Assembly: GCF_013386165.1 (NCBI RefSeq)
Contig: NZ_JACAOS010000016.1
Span: forward strand, 372,001 to 436,000
DNA length: 64,000 nt
DNA from: Pseudomonas gingeri
GTDB taxonomy: Bacteria > Pseudomonadota > Gammaproteobacteria > Pseudomonadales > Pseudomonadaceae
Reading direction: 5' to 3'
The notes beneath the pieces are model-generated. The model was not told where the DNA came from, searched no databases, and saw only the letters and a program-made list of their open reading frames with translations. Positions 33,938 through 43,089 of the stretch are shown in pieces. The position numbers and the translations under genes were made by a program. Position 1 is the first letter of the stretch. The number at the start of each line of letters is the position of its first letter.

Positions 33938-35632
33938 ATGCGCGAGTCCACATTTAGCCCCGCTCCAGTCGTCCTGATTGTTGACGACCAGGCAACGGAT
34001 GCGCTGATCCTCCGCGAGTCGGTACGGGATCTGGCACAGGTGCATGTCGCCACCAGCGGCGAAGAGGCTCTGCGCGTGGCACGCCAATGCCGTCCCGATG
34101 TGGTCCTGCTCGATATCGAGATGCCCGGCATGAACGGCTTCGAGGTCTGCAAGGCGCTCAAGGCCGATCCCAAGCTGTCCGATGCGGCGGTGATTTTCGT
34201 CACCTCCCATGCCCAGGCCGACTACGAGCTCCAGGCCCTGGGCTACGGCGGCATCGACTTTATCCAGAAACCCCTGAATATCCCGGTGGCCAGGGCCCAT
34301 ATCAACGCCCACATCACCCTGCGCAACGAAGCCAAGCGCCTGGCCAACCATGACGCCCTGACCGGTTTGCCCAACCGCATGCTGTTGCAGGATCGTGCCG
34401 AGCAGGCCCTGAAAATGGCCCGGCGCGATCATGGGCGGTTGGCGATGCTGTTGCTGGACCTGGACAATTTCAAGGCCATCAACGATTCCATGGGGCATTC
34501 GGTCGGCGACCAGATGCTCAAATATGTGGCGACACGCCTGTCGATGCTCCTGCGCGGCATGGATACCCTCAGTCGCCAAGGCGGCGATGAGTTCATCATC
34601 CTGCTCTCGGAGGTGGAAGGTTTCGAGGCGGTGGGCGATTTTGCCGAGCAGGTGCTGACGGCCATTTCCAGCCCGTTTTCGCTCCAGGGCACCCGCTACG
34701 ACCTGAGCGCCAGCATCGGCATCGGCGTGTTCCCGGAAGACAGCGACGACCTCGAGTCGCTCTACCGGCATGCCGACGCTGCGATGTACCAGGCCAAGCA
34801 GGCGGGGCGTAACCGCTACCTGTTTTTCTCCCCTGGGATCGAAAGCGGCATGCGCGCCCGCCACCTGCTTGAACGGCACATGCGTGCGGCCATCGAGGAC
34901 GGGGTGTTCGAGGTGTTCTACCAGGCCAAGGTCGATGCCCGGGACCAACGCGTGGTCGGCATGGAGGCGCTGATCCGCTGGCGCAACAGCGACGGCAACC
35001 TGGTCTCGCCGGCGGACTTCATTCCGCTGGCCGAAGAAACCGGGTTGATCATCCCCATCGGCAAGTACGTGCTGCTCCAGGCCTGCAAGGACACCTGCAA
35101 ACTCCACGAACTGGGCTACCCGATCTGCGTCAGTGTGAACATCAGCGCGGTGCAGTTTCGCGAAGAGTCGTTCCTCGGGATGGTCAAGGGCATCCTCCTC
35201 GACTCGGGTCTTGAGCCGCGCTGGCTGGAACTGGAAATTACCGAAGGCGTCCTGGCCCGGGACATCGATAACGCCCGCGAAATCCTGGTGGCACTCAAGG
35301 CGCTGGGGGTGCACGTGGCCATCGACGATTTTGGCACGGGCTATTCGAGCCTGGCTTATCTCAAGCGTTTTCCCATCGATGTGTTGAAGATCGACCAGAG
35401 CTTCGTGCGCGAGATGCTTATCGACAAGAGCGACCTGGCCATTGTCGAGGCGATCATCAAGTTGGGACAGGCGCTGGGCCTGGAACTGGTCGCCGAAGGC
35501 GTGGAGACCCCGCAACAAGCCAACCTGCTGTTGGAGCAGGGCTGCCGGATCATGCAGGGCTATCTGTATTGTCGGCCGGTCCCATTTACCCAGATATGCA
35601 CCTTCTTGTCTTCATGGCCACGGAAGGCATGA
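33938..35632 (+). CDS. response regulator with GGDEF and EAL domains (c-di-GMP turnover)
   Basis: A 564-residue protein: receiver ~10-130 (VVLIVDDQA, phospho-acceptor Asp59 in LLDIEMPG, Lys in FIQKPLN), GGDEF ~140-300 and EAL ~310-560. The cyclase site GGDEF is intact (~215-219), with an RGMD inhibitory site five residues before it. The EAL motif (~343-345) and DDFGTGYSS are also intact, so both synthesis and hydrolysis of c-di-GMP are possible. I take the ATG at 33938; a GTG at 33881 with a strong AGGGAGG site would add 19 residues and is a real alternative. It lies 70 bp upstream of the hybrid kinase gene, so the kinase probably phosphorylates it. Confidence 0.9.
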   Translation: MRESTFSPAPVVLIVDDQATDALILRESVRDLAQVHVATSGEEALRVARQCRPDVVLLDIEMPGMNGFEVCKALKADPKLSDAAVIFVTSHAQADYELQALGYGGIDFIQKPLNIPVARAHINAHITLRNEAKRLANHDALTGLPNRMLLQDRAEQALKMARRDHGRLAMLLLDLDNFKAINDSMGHSVGDQMLKYVATRLSMLLRGMDTLSRQGGDEFIILLSEVEGFEAVGDFAEQVLTAISSPFSLQGTRYDLSASIGIGVFPEDSDDLESLYRHADAAMYQAKQAGRNRYLFFSPGIESGMRARHLLERHMRAAIEDGVFEVFYQAKVDARDQRVVGMEALIRWRNSDGNLVSPADFIPLAEETGLIIPIGKYVLLQACKDTCKLHELGYPICVSVNISAVQFREESFLGMVKGILLDSGLEPRWLELEITEGVLARDIDNAREILVALKALGVHVAIDDFGTGYSSLAYLKRFPIDVLKIDQSFVREMLIDKSDLAIVEAIIKLGQALGLELVAEGVETPQQANLLLEQGCRIMQGYLYCRPVPFTQICTFLSSWPRKA

Positions 35633-35702
35633 GGGCCGTGGGTTCAGTCGCCGACGATCGATATCCCGGTCCTCAGGACAGCTACTGCTCAAGGGAGCTC
35701 CA

Positions 35703-38700
35703 GTGTTGAAACGAACTAGCCCGTATGCCCTGAGTGGGCGCGTTGCGCTGATCCTGGCCGTAGGACTGCTGGCGACCGTGGTGGGATGCCTGATCCTGAA
35801 GAACAACAATGAGCAACGGACCCGCGAAGCACTCGGTGCCGCTGCCGAAAGCGCCGTGCAGTCGGTGTTGACCCGGCTGCAGTTGTATCAGTACGGGCTT
35901 CGTGGCACCCGTGGCGCGATGGTCACCGCCGGCGAGAATGGCATGACCCGGGAGATCTTCCACCGCTACAGCCAGATGCGCGACGTACCCAAGGAGTTTC
36001 CCGGCGCCCGTGGGTTCGGATTTATCCGCCGGGTACCGCCCCAGGATCTGGATGCCTTTGTGCGTCATGCCCGGGCCGATGGTGCACCGAATTTCACGAT
36101 CCAGCAGTTTGCCCCCCATGAAGGCGACCTCTATGTGGTCCAGTACCTGGAACCGAACGCCGACCACTCGGCGGCATTCGGCCTGGACATCGCCTCGGAG
36201 TCCGACCGGGCCGAGGCGGCCAGGGCGGCGGCGCGCAGTGGGAGTGCACGCATCACCTCGCCGATCACCCTGGCGCAGGCGGTGGGCAAGCCAGAGCAGT
36301 CGTTCCTGATTCTGTTGCCGATCTACAAAAACGGCATCGTGCTGGCCACCGAGGACGAGCGCGAGGCGGCGGTGGTCGGTTGGGGCTACGCGCCCTTGCT
36401 GATCGAGAACGTGCTGAGCGGTTTGTTGCCGGAGAGCGAGGCGGTCAATCTGCGCATCACCGACATCACCGTGCCGGGGGCGCAGGAGCAGTTCTACCAG
36501 ACGACCTATGAGGAGGGCGTGCTGCCCGCGGGATTGATGACCTACACCCTGGAGCGCGACATCTTTGGCCGGCGCTGGCAGGTCGAGTTGGAGGCGCTGC
36601 CGCTGTTCGCCGAGCGCCTGCACCTGGTCTCGCCGACAGTGGTGTTTTTCCTCGGTGTCCTGGCAAGCCTGCTGGTGGCCGCGCTCGCCGCCATTGCCGG
36701 GGTCAGTTCCCAGCGACGTCTGCAGGTGATTGCCGAGCAAGCGCGGTTGGCCTCGATCGTCGAGGGCTCGGCGGACGCGATCATCGGCAAGACCCTGGAA
36801 GGTGTGGTGACCAGTTGGAACCAGGGCGCGCAGAACCTCTTGGGTTATACCGCGCAGGAAGCGGTGGGCCAGCCGCTGGTGAAGCTGATCGTGCCGCCTG
36901 AGCTGGCCTCGGAGGAGGTCGAGATCCTGGCCCGGATCGCCCGCGGCGAGACCATTACCAACTTCGACACCCTGCGGCACTGTCAGGACGGTCGGCGTAT
37001 CCACGTCTCGGTGAATGTTTCGCCGATCCGTGACGCCAGCGGCCGGGTAATCGGCGCCTCCAAGATTCTGCGCGATGTCACCGCGCAGAAGGCCGCCGCC
37101 GCGCGGATTCTCGAACTCAATTCCAGCCTCGAAGAGCAGGTGGTGGCACGCACCTCGGAGCTGCGGCGGATCAATCTGCTGTTCAGCAGTGTGCTGCGCT
37201 CGGCTTCCGAGGTGTCGATCATTGCCACCGATCTGGGCGGTGTGATCAGCGTCTTTAATGAAGGCGCCGAGCGCATGCTCGGTTATCGCGCCGAGGAAGT
37301 GGTGGGCAAGACCACGCCGGTGATTTTCCATGTCGAGCAGGAAGTCATCGACCATGGGCTTGAGCTCAGCGCCGAGTATAAGCAGGCGATCGAGGGCTTC
37401 AGGATTTTTGCCCACAAGCCGGAGTTCGAACAATCGGAAACCCGCGAATGGACCTATGTGCGCAAGAACGGCTCACAGGTGCCGATCACCCTGGTGGTGA
37501 CGTCCTTGCGCGACGACGAGGGGCAGTTGGCCGGCTACCTGGGAATCGCCGTCGATATCACCCAGCGCAAGGCCGCGGAAAATCAGTTGGAACTGAGCCT
37601 GCAAGCCACCCGGCTGATCCGCGATCAACTGTTGATGGCGTCCGATGTGGCCGAACTGGGGGTCTGGACCTGGACGTTGGAGGACAATGCGTTGCAATGG
37701 AACGACCGGATGTACGAGTTCTACGACCAGCCGCTGAGTCTGCGGGACAACGGGCTGAACTATGGGCACTGGCATGAGCGGGTCCACCCCGAAGACGTCG
37801 AGGCGGTGGCTGCGCAATTGGCGGCGGCCGTTGCCGGAGAAGGCGTCTATGATCCGATTTTCCGTCTGTTGGGGCCGGGAGGTCGTATCCGCTATATCCA
37901 GGCGGGTGCCCAGATCGAGCGCGATGCCCAGGGGCGGGCGTTGCGCGTGACCGGCATCAACCGCGACATCACCACCCAGCGCCAACTGGAGTCGCACCTG
38001 CTCCAGGCCAAGAACCAGGCCGACAGCGCCAGCGCCGCCAAGTCGTACTTCCTGGCCAACATGAGTCATGAGATCCGCACGCCGATGAACGCGGTGCTGG
38101 GGATGTTGCAACTGGTCCAGCACACCGACCTCAATGCCCGCCAGCGCGACTACGTGGTCAAGGCCCAGACGGCGGCCAAGTCACTGCTGGTCCTGCTCAA
38201 TGACATCCTCGATTACTCGAAGATCGAGGCCGGCAAGCTGCAACTGGATCTGCACCCCTTCGAGCTTGAGCCGCTGATGCGTGATCTGGCGGTGGTGCTG
38301 GCGGGCAACCAGGGCAGCAAGGAGGTCGAAGTCATGTTCGACCTCGATTCCGACCTGCCCGGCAGCCTGGTGGGTGACAGCCTGCGCTTGCAGCAGGTGT
38401 TGATCAACCTGGCGGGCAACGCCCTGAAGTTCACCCAACAGGGCCAGGTGGTGGTCAGCATCCGGCAGATGAAGCGTTTCCAGGGCTGGGTGACGATCCG
38501 GATCGAGGTCTGCGACACCGGCATCGGCATCAATACCGAACAATTGCAGCGCATCTTTGATGGTTTCACCCAGGCGGAAGCCTCGACCACCCGCCGTTTC
38601 GGCGGCACCGGCCTGGGGCTGGTGATCTGCAAGCGGCTGGTCGGCCTGATGGGCGGTGAGTTGCGGGTCGAGAGCGAAGTGGGCAGCGGCAGCCGGTTCT

Positions 38701-40028
38701 GGTTCGATATCAACCTGGAGGCGGCCCGTGGCGACCCCTTGCGGCTGTCCTGCCCGGGTGTCGATTCGGCGATGCGCCTGCTGGTGGCTGACGACAACTC
38801 CATGGCCTGCGAGTTGTTGTTGCGGACCGTGCGTTCCCTGGGCTGGACGGCGGACACCGTGAGTGGCGGCACGCTGGCGGTCGAGGGCGTGCGCAATGCG
38901 CAAATGCGCGGCGAACCCTATGACGTGGTGCTGATGGACTGGCGCATGCCGGACATGGACGGCCTCAGCGCCGCCCGGCTGATCAGTTTGCAGGAACAGG
39001 CCGCGCCGCCGCCGATGGTGATCATGATTACCGCTTACGGGCGTGAAGTCCTGGCGGATGTGCACCACGAGGGCGACGCGCCGTTCGTGGGGTTCCTGAC
39101 CAAGCCCGTGACACCCCGGCAGTTGGCCGATGCGGTCCAGCAGGCCTTCAGCACCGACGAGTCGCTACCCGAGTCGCTGCCCGGACCCGCCCGCCCCCGG
39201 CGCCTGGCCGGCTTGCGCCTGTTGGTGGTGGAAGACAACGCCGTCAACCGCCAGGTCGCCGATGAACTGCTGAGGGGAGAGGGGGCTCAAGTCAGCCTGG
39301 CGGAAGGCGGATTGGAGGGCGTCAGTCAGATTCTGTCGGCGTCGACGCCGTTCGATGCGGTGCTGATGGATATCCAGATGCCGGACATCGATGGCATGGA
39401 GGCGACACGGCGGATTCGCCGGCATCCGCATTTTGCCCTGTTGCCGATCCTGGCGATGACCGCCAATGCCTCCAACAGTGATCGTGACGCCTGCATCGCG
39501 GCGGGCATGAACGACCATGTGAGCAAGCCCATCGACCTTGAGCAACTGGTGCAGACGCTGCGGATCCAGACCGGGCGCGAGGTGCCCCAACCGTTGATGA
39601 CGAGCCAGGCGGCGCGTCCTTCGACGGAGGTGGTGATTGAGGCGCGGGATTCGATCATGGGACGCTTCGGCGGCAATATCGAGTTGATCAACACGGTCTT
39701 GTACACCTTCGGCGCGGAGTTGGAAAAACAGCTGACGTTGCTGCCGGAGCAACTGAAGGACCGTGACGGTCCGGCGGTGGCGGCGGTGTTGCACGCAATC
39801 AAGGGCAGTTCCGGTACCGTGGGCGCGCAGGTCCTGTCACAGCGCGCCGGTGCCCTGGAACGCGAGCTGATGTATGGTGATGCGACGGCGGTGATGCGCG
39901 TGCTCGAGGACCCGCAATGGTTGCCGGAGCTCAGGGACTTGCTGGTGCGCAGTGTCGAGCAGTTGAAGTCGGCGTTCGGCACCGGCTATCGAGGGAGTTC
40001 GTCCCGGGAGGCGGCTTCGGGGCCGTAA
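35703..40028 (+). CDS. hybrid sensor histidine kinase with CHASE, PAS, two receivers and Hpt
   Basis: A 1441-residue membrane sensor. The start is GTG at 35703 with AGGGAG five bases upstream; the open frame runs further back but into the preceding gene. Order: transmembrane ~12-32, periplasmic CHASE-type sensor ~50-300, transmembrane ~310-335, three PAS-like domains ~340-780, HisKA with NMSHEIRTPMN (His789), HATPase (NLAGNALKFT, DTGIGI, GGTGLGL), receiver 1 (Asp1079 in LMDWRMPDMDG), receiver 2 (Asp1223 in LMDIQMPDIDG) and C-terminal Hpt (His1364 in HAIKGSSGTVG). All phospho-sites are present, so a full phosphorelay is possible, with the upstream REC-GGDEF-EAL protein as the likely output. 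Confidence 0.9.
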   Translation: MLKRTSPYALSGRVALILAVGLLATVVGCLILKNNNEQRTREALGAAAESAVQSVLTRLQLYQYGLRGTRGAMVTAGENGMTREIFHRYSQMRDVPKEFPGARGFGFIRRVPPQDLDAFVRHARADGAPNFTIQQFAPHEGDLYVVQYLEPNADHSAAFGLDIASESDRAEAARAAARSGSARITSPITLAQAVGKPEQSFLILLPIYKNGIVLATEDEREAAVVGWGYAPLLIENVLSGLLPESEAVNLRITDITVPGAQEQFYQTTYEEGVLPAGLMTYTLERDIFGRRWQVELEALPLFAERLHLVSPTVVFFLGVLASLLVAALAAIAGVSSQRRLQVIAEQARLASIVEGSADAIIGKTLEGVVTSWNQGAQNLLGYTAQEAVGQPLVKLIVPPELASEEVEILARIARGETITNFDTLRHCQDGRRIHVSVNVSPIRDASGRVIGASKILRDVTAQKAAAARILELNSSLEEQVVARTSELRRINLLFSSVLRSASEVSIIATDLGGVISVFNEGAERMLGYRAEEVVGKTTPVIFHVEQEVIDHGLELSAEYKQAIEGFRIFAHKPEFEQSETREWTYVRKNGSQVPITLVVTSLRDDEGQLAGYLGIAVDITQRKAAENQLELSLQATRLIRDQLLMASDVAELGVWTWTLEDNALQWNDRMYEFYDQPLSLRDNGLNYGHWHERVHPEDVEAVAAQLAAAVAGEGVYDPIFRLLGPGGRIRYIQAGAQIERDAQGRALRVTGINRDITTQRQLESHLLQAKNQADSASAAKSYFLANMSHEIRTPMNAVLGMLQLVQHTDLNARQRDYVVKAQTAAKSLLVLLNDILDYSKIEAGKLQLDLHPFELEPLMRDLAVVLAGNQGSKEVEVMFDLDSDLPGSLVGDSLRLQQVLINLAGNALKFTQQGQVVVSIRQMKRFQGWVTIRIEVCDTGIGINTEQLQRIFDGFTQAEASTTRRFGGTGLGLVICKRLVGLMGGELRVESEVGSGSRFWFDINLEAARGDPLRLSCPGVDSAMRLLVADDNSMACELLLRTVRSLGWTADTVSGGTLAVEGVRNAQMRGEPYDVVLMDWRMPDMDGLSAARLISLQEQAAPPPMVIMITAYGREVLADVHHEGDAPFVGFLTKPVTPRQLADAVQQAFSTDESLPESLPGPARPRRLAGLRLLVVEDNAVNRQVADELLRGEGAQVSLAEGGLEGVSQILSASTPFDAVLMDIQMPDIDGMEATRRIRRHPHFALLPILAMTANASNSDRDACIAAGMNDHVSKPIDLEQLVQTLRIQTGREVPQPLMTSQAARPSTEVVIEARDSIMGRFGGNIELINTVLYTFGAELEKQLTLLPEQLKDRDGPAVAAVLHAIKGSSGTVGAQVLSQRAGALERELMYGDATAVMRVLEDPQWLPELRDLLVRSVEQLKSAFGTGYRGSSSREAASGP

Positions 40029-40050
40029 AGAGCGCAGCGCAGGTAAACAC

Positions 40051-40560
40051 TCAAGCGGTGCCATGCGCGGCGAGGTTGCAATATTGTCCTTTGAAATACA
40101 GCAATGGCTGCCTGGCAGCCGCTTCTTGCAGGTTTAACGCTTTCACTTCACCAATCACGATCAGGTGATCACCTGCGGCGTGTTCGGCGTGAATTTCGCA
40201 ATCAAGCCAGTGCAGGCTGCCGGCAATGATCGGATTACCCAGCGGCGATGCCTGCCATTCGACGCCGTGCCACTTGTCCGTGCCTTTGCGAGCGAACTGG
40301 TTGGAAATCCTGACCTGCTCACCTGACAGGATATTGACTGCGAATCGACCTGCCTGGCGAATCTTGGGATAGCTGGCCGAACTGGACATTACGCTGAATG
40401 ACACCAGCGGCGGGCTCATCGACACGCTATAGAACGACTGGCAAGTGAAGCCAATCGGCTCGCCATCAGTGTGTGATGTAATCACTGTGATACCGGATGC
40501 ATAGTGCCCGAGCGCTTCGCGAAAGCTCAATGGCTCGATAGCCGTACTGGGAAGTGACAT
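40051..40560 (-). CDS. flavin reductase-family protein (FMN-binding)
   Basis: A 169-residue flavin reductase-like domain protein. The core FREALGHYASGITVITSHT, GFTCQSFYSVSMSPPLVSFSV and the late HWLDCEIHAEHAAGDHLIVIGEV are family features. Such proteins use NAD(P)H to reduce FMN or FAD and supply reduced flavin to a partner oxygenase. It has CAGGATC before the ATG. It lies downstream of mesD and mesX on the same strand (205-bp gap). MesD activity is known to need oxygen and MesX, so a reduced-flavin supply is a plausible role here, but that link is inference. Confidence 0.82.
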   Translation of the reverse strand: MSLPSTAIEPLSFREALGHYASGITVITSHTDGEPIGFTCQSFYSVSMSPPLVSFSVMSSSASYPKIRQAGRFAVNILSGEQVRISNQFARKGTDKWHGVEWQASPLGNPIIAGSLHWLDCEIHAEHAAGDHLIVIGEVKALNLQEAAARQPLLYFKGQYCNLAAHGTA

Positions 40561-40765
40561 GGTAGATCCTGAATGTGAGGTGCAGTTCGAAAGTGTCGAG
40601 GAAGGCCTGAAGTAGCCCGGTAATGTTGGCTGACTTCAGCCTTGCCAATCTTGAAAGCGGCCCATCGATCAAACCGACCATGAATCCGCGCGGCCTCGAC
40701 GATGGTGCTTTGGCGCAGCATCGCCTTCCATTCAGCCGTACACCCCTTCCGGCTTTAGCTCGGTA

Positions 40766-41794
40766 CTAGTTCGAGAGTTCTCTCCGGACGATTTCTGCGC
40801 CTGCGCTTAACGCATTGAGCTTGCCTCTGGCGACTCGACGAGGCAGGGGGGCCATGCCACAGTTGGTGCAGGGATAGAGCTTGTCGGCATCGACAAACTG
40901 CAGTGCTTTTCGCAGGGTATTGGCGACTTCCTCGGGTGTTTCAATGGTATGGTTTGCCACATCAATGGCCCCGACCATCACTTTTTTGCCTCGAATGAGT
41001 TCAATCAGTTCCATGGGGACATGAGAGTTGTGACATTCCAGTGAGATGATATCGATACTGGACTTTTGCAGCTTGGGGAAGGCTTCTTCATATTGTCGCC
41101 ATTCTGATCCCAGCGTCTTTTTCCAGTCGGTATTGGCCTTGATGCCATAACCGTAGCAAATGTGTACAGCCGTTTCACACTTAAGGCCTTCAATGGCCCT
41201 TTCCAAGGTAGCCACCCCCCAATCATTCACCTCATCAAAGAAAACATTAAAAGCGGGCTCGTCAAACTGGATGATGTCAACCCCCGCAGCTTCTAACTCC
41301 CTGGCTTCTTGATTGAGAATGGTGGCGAATTCCCAAGCCAGTTTTTCGCGGCTTTTATAATGGTTGTCATAAAGCGTATCGATCATGGTCATGGGACCTG
41401 GCAGAGCCCATTTTATGGGTTGCTGGGTTTGCTGACGCAAAAACCTGGCATCTTCAACAAACACTGGCTTTTGGCGAGTTACAGCCCCCACCACCGTCGG
41501 TACGCTCGCGTCATAGCGATCACGAATTCGAACGGTCTCGCGTTTCTCGAAATCAACGCCGCTGAGGTGCTCAATAAAGGTGGTGACAAAATGTTGGCGT
41601 GTTTGTTCGCCGTCACTGACAATATCAATGCCCGCCTGTTGTTGTTCTTGCAATGACAAACGCAGGGCATCTTGTTTGCCTTCAATCAATTCCTCATCTT
41701 GCAATTTCCAGGGTGACCAGAGTGTCTCGGGTTGTGCAAGCCAGGCGGGTTTAGGCAAGCTGCCAGCCGTTGAAGTGGGTAATAATTTTTTCAT
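40766..41794 (-). CDS. mesD: core methionine synthase, folate-independent (MesD type)
   Basis: A 342-residue protein that matches only the catalytic C-terminal half of MetE and lacks the folate-binding N-terminal half (MetE has ~750 residues). The zinc-site residues are His211 and Cys213 in VHICYGYG, Glu253 in SLECHN and Cys312 in CTNCGM. The N-terminal STAGSLPKP and DIVSDGEQTR segments fit the homocysteine-binding core. MesD, described in aerobic bacteria, makes methionine from homocysteine without 5-methyl-tetrahydrofolate or cobalamin and requires MesX and oxygen. The adjacent DUF1852 gene, 27 bp upstream, identifies the family. The methyl donor is unknown. Confidence 0.88.
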   Translation of the reverse strand: MKKLLPTSTAGSLPKPAWLAQPETLWSPWKLQDEELIEGKQDALRLSLQEQQQAGIDIVSDGEQTRQHFVTTFIEHLSGVDFEKRETVRIRDRYDASVPTVVGAVTRQKPVFVEDARFLRQQTQQPIKWALPGPMTMIDTLYDNHYKSREKLAWEFATILNQEARELEAAGVDIIQFDEPAFNVFFDEVNDWGVATLERAIEGLKCETAVHICYGYGIKANTDWKKTLGSEWRQYEEAFPKLQKSSIDIISLECHNSHVPMELIELIRGKKVMVGAIDVANHTIETPEEVANTLRKALQFVDADKLYPCTNCGMAPLPRRVARGKLNALSAGAEIVRRELSN

Positions 41795-41821
41795 AATGGA
41801 TGACCTTGTATTTTTGATGAG

Positions 41822-42805
41822 TCAAAGCGCGTGATTGGCAGACCACTGCTGGAGGGTGGCCTGGTGCGGCTTGATAAAGTGCTCTTCAACAAACTTGCCT
41901 TGCTCAATCGCCAGGCGGCTACGTTCTTCTCGATCATAAACAATTCGAGTTAATGAGTAGTCCTGGTGCTTCAAGCTGGGTTGATAGGACTTCCCGGCTG
42001 CAGAGTTCGCGTTGTAAATCTCGGCTCGGTAAATCTTCTGGAAGGTGTCCATCGTGCTGATGGTGCTGATCAACTCAAGGTTGGTGTAATCACCCAGCAA
42101 GTCGCCGGCAAAATAGAAAGCCAAAGGCGCAACACTATTCGGTGGCATGAAATAGCGAACCTTCAAGCCCATTTTGTTGAAGTATTCATCGGTTAAGGAG
42201 TCTTCATCTTGCTGGTATTCAACACCCAATACAGGGTGCTGGTTTTCAGTCCGCTGATAGGTTTTGGTGCTCGAAACACTCAGGCATATGACCGGTGGCT
42301 TGTTGAAGTTATCTTTGTACGTGTTCGAATTCACGAAATGCTTGAATAGCTTTCCATGCAGCTCTCCAAAATTATCTGGAGTGCTAAAGCCGGGCTGATT
42401 TTTGTTGTGCTCCAGCAAGAGAACGCTGAAGTCATAGTCTCGCACGTAAGAGGAAAAGTTATTCCCTGTCATGCCCTCGAGGCGTTCGTTGGTTTTTCGA
42501 TCAATAATATGGGTTTTCAATATTTCAATCAGCGGGAGGGCGTTGCCGCTGTTTTCAGTATCAATATTCATCTCGACGGAAATGATTTCAAGTTCGACAG
42601 TGTAACGATCGCCTTTGGGGTTGTCCCAGTGCGCCAAGGCATTGAAGCGGTTGTCGATCATCTTTAAGGTGTTGCGCAAATTTTCTTGACGACTCGTGCC
42701 TCTCGCCAAATTGGCAAAGTTGGTAGTGATGCGCGTATTTTCTGAGGGATGATAGTTTTCATCGAAACAAATGCGCTTGATCGTAAATGTGAATTCTTTG
42801 TTCAT
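41822..42805 (-). CDS. mesX: MesX (DUF1852) partner of the core methionine synthase
   Basis: A 327-residue soluble protein I recognise as DUF1852 by its N-terminus (EFTFTIKRICFDENYHPSENTR) without an exact family alignment; the length is normal for the family. MesX is required with oxygen for MesD to work in vivo; its chemistry is unknown. No signal peptide or membrane segment is seen. It is the first gene of the operon, 27 bp before mesD. Base composition is clearly more AT-rich than the flanking genes, and the codons have many A/T third positions, as expected of transferred DNA. The ATG at 42805 has AGGAC upstream. Confidence 0.86.
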   Translation of the reverse strand: MNKEFTFTIKRICFDENYHPSENTRITTNFANLARGTSRQENLRNTLKMIDNRFNALAHWDNPKGDRYTVELEIISVEMNIDTENSGNALPLIEILKTHIIDRKTNERLEGMTGNNFSSYVRDYDFSVLLLEHNKNQPGFSTPDNFGELHGKLFKHFVNSNTYKDNFNKPPVICLSVSSTKTYQRTENQHPVLGVEYQQDEDSLTDEYFNKMGLKVRYFMPPNSVAPLAFYFAGDLLGDYTNLELISTISTMDTFQKIYRAEIYNANSAAGKSYQPSLKHQDYSLTRIVYDREERSRLAIEQGKFVEEHFIKPHQATLQQWSANHAL

Positions 42806-43089
42806 GGCAATGGGGTGTCCTGATTTCCGAAAAGAAGCCTGAATTGACTCATTGCCTTTTCAGTATTTGGCAATTTTCTTTTCTGGGTTGGTCACTCGAA
42901 AATATTGATATGGTCTATAATTAAGACGTATTTTATGCTGAGCCATTGATTGAGTGAAAATGAATTGATTTCACTAAATCTTTAGTCATCTTCATGATGG
43001 GGTGTGCGGTCAGTTGCAGGCGTCCCTGCCCCACAGGACTCACTGAATCGTCATGGCTTTCGTGGCGGCCGTTTCATTAAGGAATACCC
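42806..43089. other. AT-rich intergenic region between mesX and the MBL hydrolase gene
   Basis: The 284 bases include the MetR-like box and an AT-rich stretch (for example CTATAATTAAG near 42914) likely to hold the mesX promoter. No gene is seen. It marks the right edge of the AT-rich island. Confidence 0.5.
42961..42973. promoter_or_regulatory. MetR-like operator upstream of mesX
   Basis: TGAATTGATTTCA is an exact fit to the MetR consensus TGAA-N5-TTCA, in the AT-rich region ~156 bp upstream of the mesX start. MetR activates methionine synthase genes with homocysteine as a co-activator. This is a motif match only; a 13-base pattern with eight fixed positions can arise by chance. Confidence 0.45.

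Noticed and set aside
33764..35518. A 584-codon frame opposite the GGDEF-EAL gene
   Set aside because: The forward gene has all domain motifs; the reverse frame is compositional shadow.
35442..35702. An N-terminal extension of the hybrid kinase overlapping the GGDEF-EAL gene
   Set aside because: The extra residues are the shifted frame of the preceding gene; the GTG at 35703 has a good ribosome site and gives a normal membrane-anchored N-terminus.
40527..40721. A possible small gene or remnant between mesD and the flavin reductase
   Set aside because: The frame overlaps the reductase start, has no ribosome site and matches no family that I know.
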